NCBI GenBank assembly: GCA_903874575.1
Contig: CAIQSZ010000467.1
Coordinates: forward strand, 1 to 6,987
DNA length: 6,987 bases
Reading direction: 5' to 3'
From: an uncultured Elusimicrobia bacterium
Lineage (GTDB): Bacteria > Elusimicrobiota > Elusimicrobia > UBA1565 > UBA9628
Part shown: positions 6,077-6,987 of the stretch, in pieces
How the letters are laid out: each line of letters begins with the position of its first letter
How positions within the stretch are numbered: position 1 is the first letter of the stretch
Notes under the pieces: model-generated
Told to the model about the DNA's origin: nothing
The model's database searches: none
Seen by the model: only the letters and a program-made list of their open reading frames with translations
Program-made: the position numbers and the translations under genes

Positions 6077-6987
6077 TCAGCGCGGGCGGCGGCGGTTGCG
6101 CCAGAACGGACGGCCCGTCTTGTCGGCCGGCTTGGACGGCCGGCCGTGGGAGGCCGACGGCGCCGGATGGTGGGGCTTGGGCGCGTTGGGCGCGGGCTGG
6201 GCGGCGTAGTCGAAATTTTCCAGCTTATGGCGCTCGAGCGCCTTGCCCAGCTTGCGCTCGATGGTGCGGATCATCCCCTCGTCGTCGCGCGTGACCAGCG
6301 TGTACGCGTCGCCCGTCTTGGCGGCGCGCCCGGTGCGGCCGATGCGGTGGACGTAGGCCTCGGGCGTGTCGGTGATGTCGTAGTTGATCACGTGGGTGAT
6401 CTGCGAGACGTCGATGCCGCGCGCGGCGATGTCGGTGGCGACGAGCACGTGGATCTTGCCCGAGCGGAAGCCGTCCATGGCGGCCTTGCGGCGGTTCTGG
6501 GAGAGGTTGCCCTGCAGGTCCGCGGCCGACCAGCCCGCGGCCTTCACCTTCTCGGCGACGCGCTTGGCGCGGTGCTTGGTGCGCGTGAAGACCAGGATGG
6601 ACTCCGAGCCCGCGCGGCGGATCAGCTCCAGCAGGATCGGCGTTTTCAGGTGCTCGACGACCGGGTACAGCGCGTGCGTGACCGTGGCGACGGCCTGGGT
6701 GTTGGCGACCTGGACGGTCACGGGATTCTTCAGGCACTCGTGGGCCAGCCCGCGCAGGGCGTCGGGCATGGTGGCCGAGAACAGCAAAGTCTGGCGCGTG
6801 GCGGGCAGGCACGCCAGGATCTTGCGCACGTCGGGCAGGAAACCCATGTCGAACATCTGGTCGGCCTCGTCCAGCACCAGCACCTCGACGCTGTCCAGCC
6901 GCACCGCGCGGTCGTTCAGGTGGTCGAGCAACCGGCCCGGCGTCGCCACCAGGATGTCCACGCCCTGCGCCAGGATACGGGTCTGGC
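6077..6987 (-). CDS. DEAD-box ATP-dependent RNA helicase, RhlE-like, N-terminus missing
   Basis: It unwinds RNA duplexes using ATP and probably acts in ribosome assembly or RNA turnover. The gene runs off the right edge. The frame continues past the GTG at 6961 to the edge (encoding QTRILAQG before VDILVATPGR), so that codon is internal and the Q motif, the Walker A motif I and motif Ia lie outside. Numbering from 6961: motif Ib TPGRLLD 7-13, motif II DEAD 31-34, motif III SAT 62-64, motif IV ILVFTRTK 122-129, motif V VATDIAARGID 174-184, motif VI HRIGRTGR 205-212. All are intact. MFDMGFLPDVRKI after DEAD and the short C-terminus fit RhlE better than DeaD/CsdA, which carries a long RNA-binding extension. 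The tail from about 253 is rich in Pro, Ala, Lys and Arg and ends RNRRRPR, a likely nonspecific RNA-binding tail. About 130 or more residues are missing. Confidence 0.94.
   Translation of the reverse strand, partial: QTRILAQGVDILVATPGRLLDHLNDRAVRLDSVEVLVLDEADQMFDMGFLPDVRKILACLPATRQTLLFSATMPDALRGLAHECLKNPVTVQVANTQAVATVTHALYPVVEHLKTPILLELIRRAGSESILVFTRTKHRAKRVAEKVKAAGWSAADLQGNLSQNRRKAAMDGFRSGKIHVLVATDIAARGIDVSQITHVINYDITDTPEAYVHRIGRTGRAAKTGDAYTLVTRDDEGMIRTIERKLGKALERHKLENFDYAAQPAPNAPKPHHPAPSASHGRPSKPADKTGRPFWRNRRRPR

Overview
The window is a strongly GC-rich piece of bacterial chromosome with dense genes and third positions dominated by G and C. A predicted outer-membrane beta-barrel with a signal peptide points to a diderm (Gram-negative-type) organism. 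I cannot place the phylum from sequence alone. The mix of genes would fit an Elusimicrobiota-like or deltaproteobacterial-type genome, but this is a weak guess. There are no RNA genes, insertion sequences, CRISPR arrays or phage genes that I can support.

Left half, plus strand (1-3128): the C-terminal three quarters or so of a PLP-dependent class I/II aminotransferase; a 411-residue exported protein that probably ends in an outer-membrane beta-barrel and starts inside the aminotransferase stop codon (ATGA overlap); then, after 23 bases, a stand-alone FabD-like acyltransferase with its catalytic Ser, His and Arg in place.

Right half, minus strand (6987 down to 3138): a DEAD-box RNA helicase of RhlE type, cut by the window edge; a 211-base spacer with an extended -10 promoter candidate and a clear Rho-independent terminator; cysK and cysE as a tight pair for cysteine synthesis from serine; and a secreted DUF4932-like protein. 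That last gene runs convergently into the acyltransferase gene with only 9 bases between stop codons.

How the genes work together: the only clear pathway is cysteine synthesis. CysE makes O-acetylserine, and CysK replaces the acetyl group with sulfide. The other genes look like ordinary neighbours rather than one system. The best leads are the terminator-containing leader in front of cysK, a CysE tail without the usual terminal isoleucine, two SD-less starts sharing a TAAAATC...GCC-ATG context, and two secreted proteins of unknown role. I found no convincing undescribed system.
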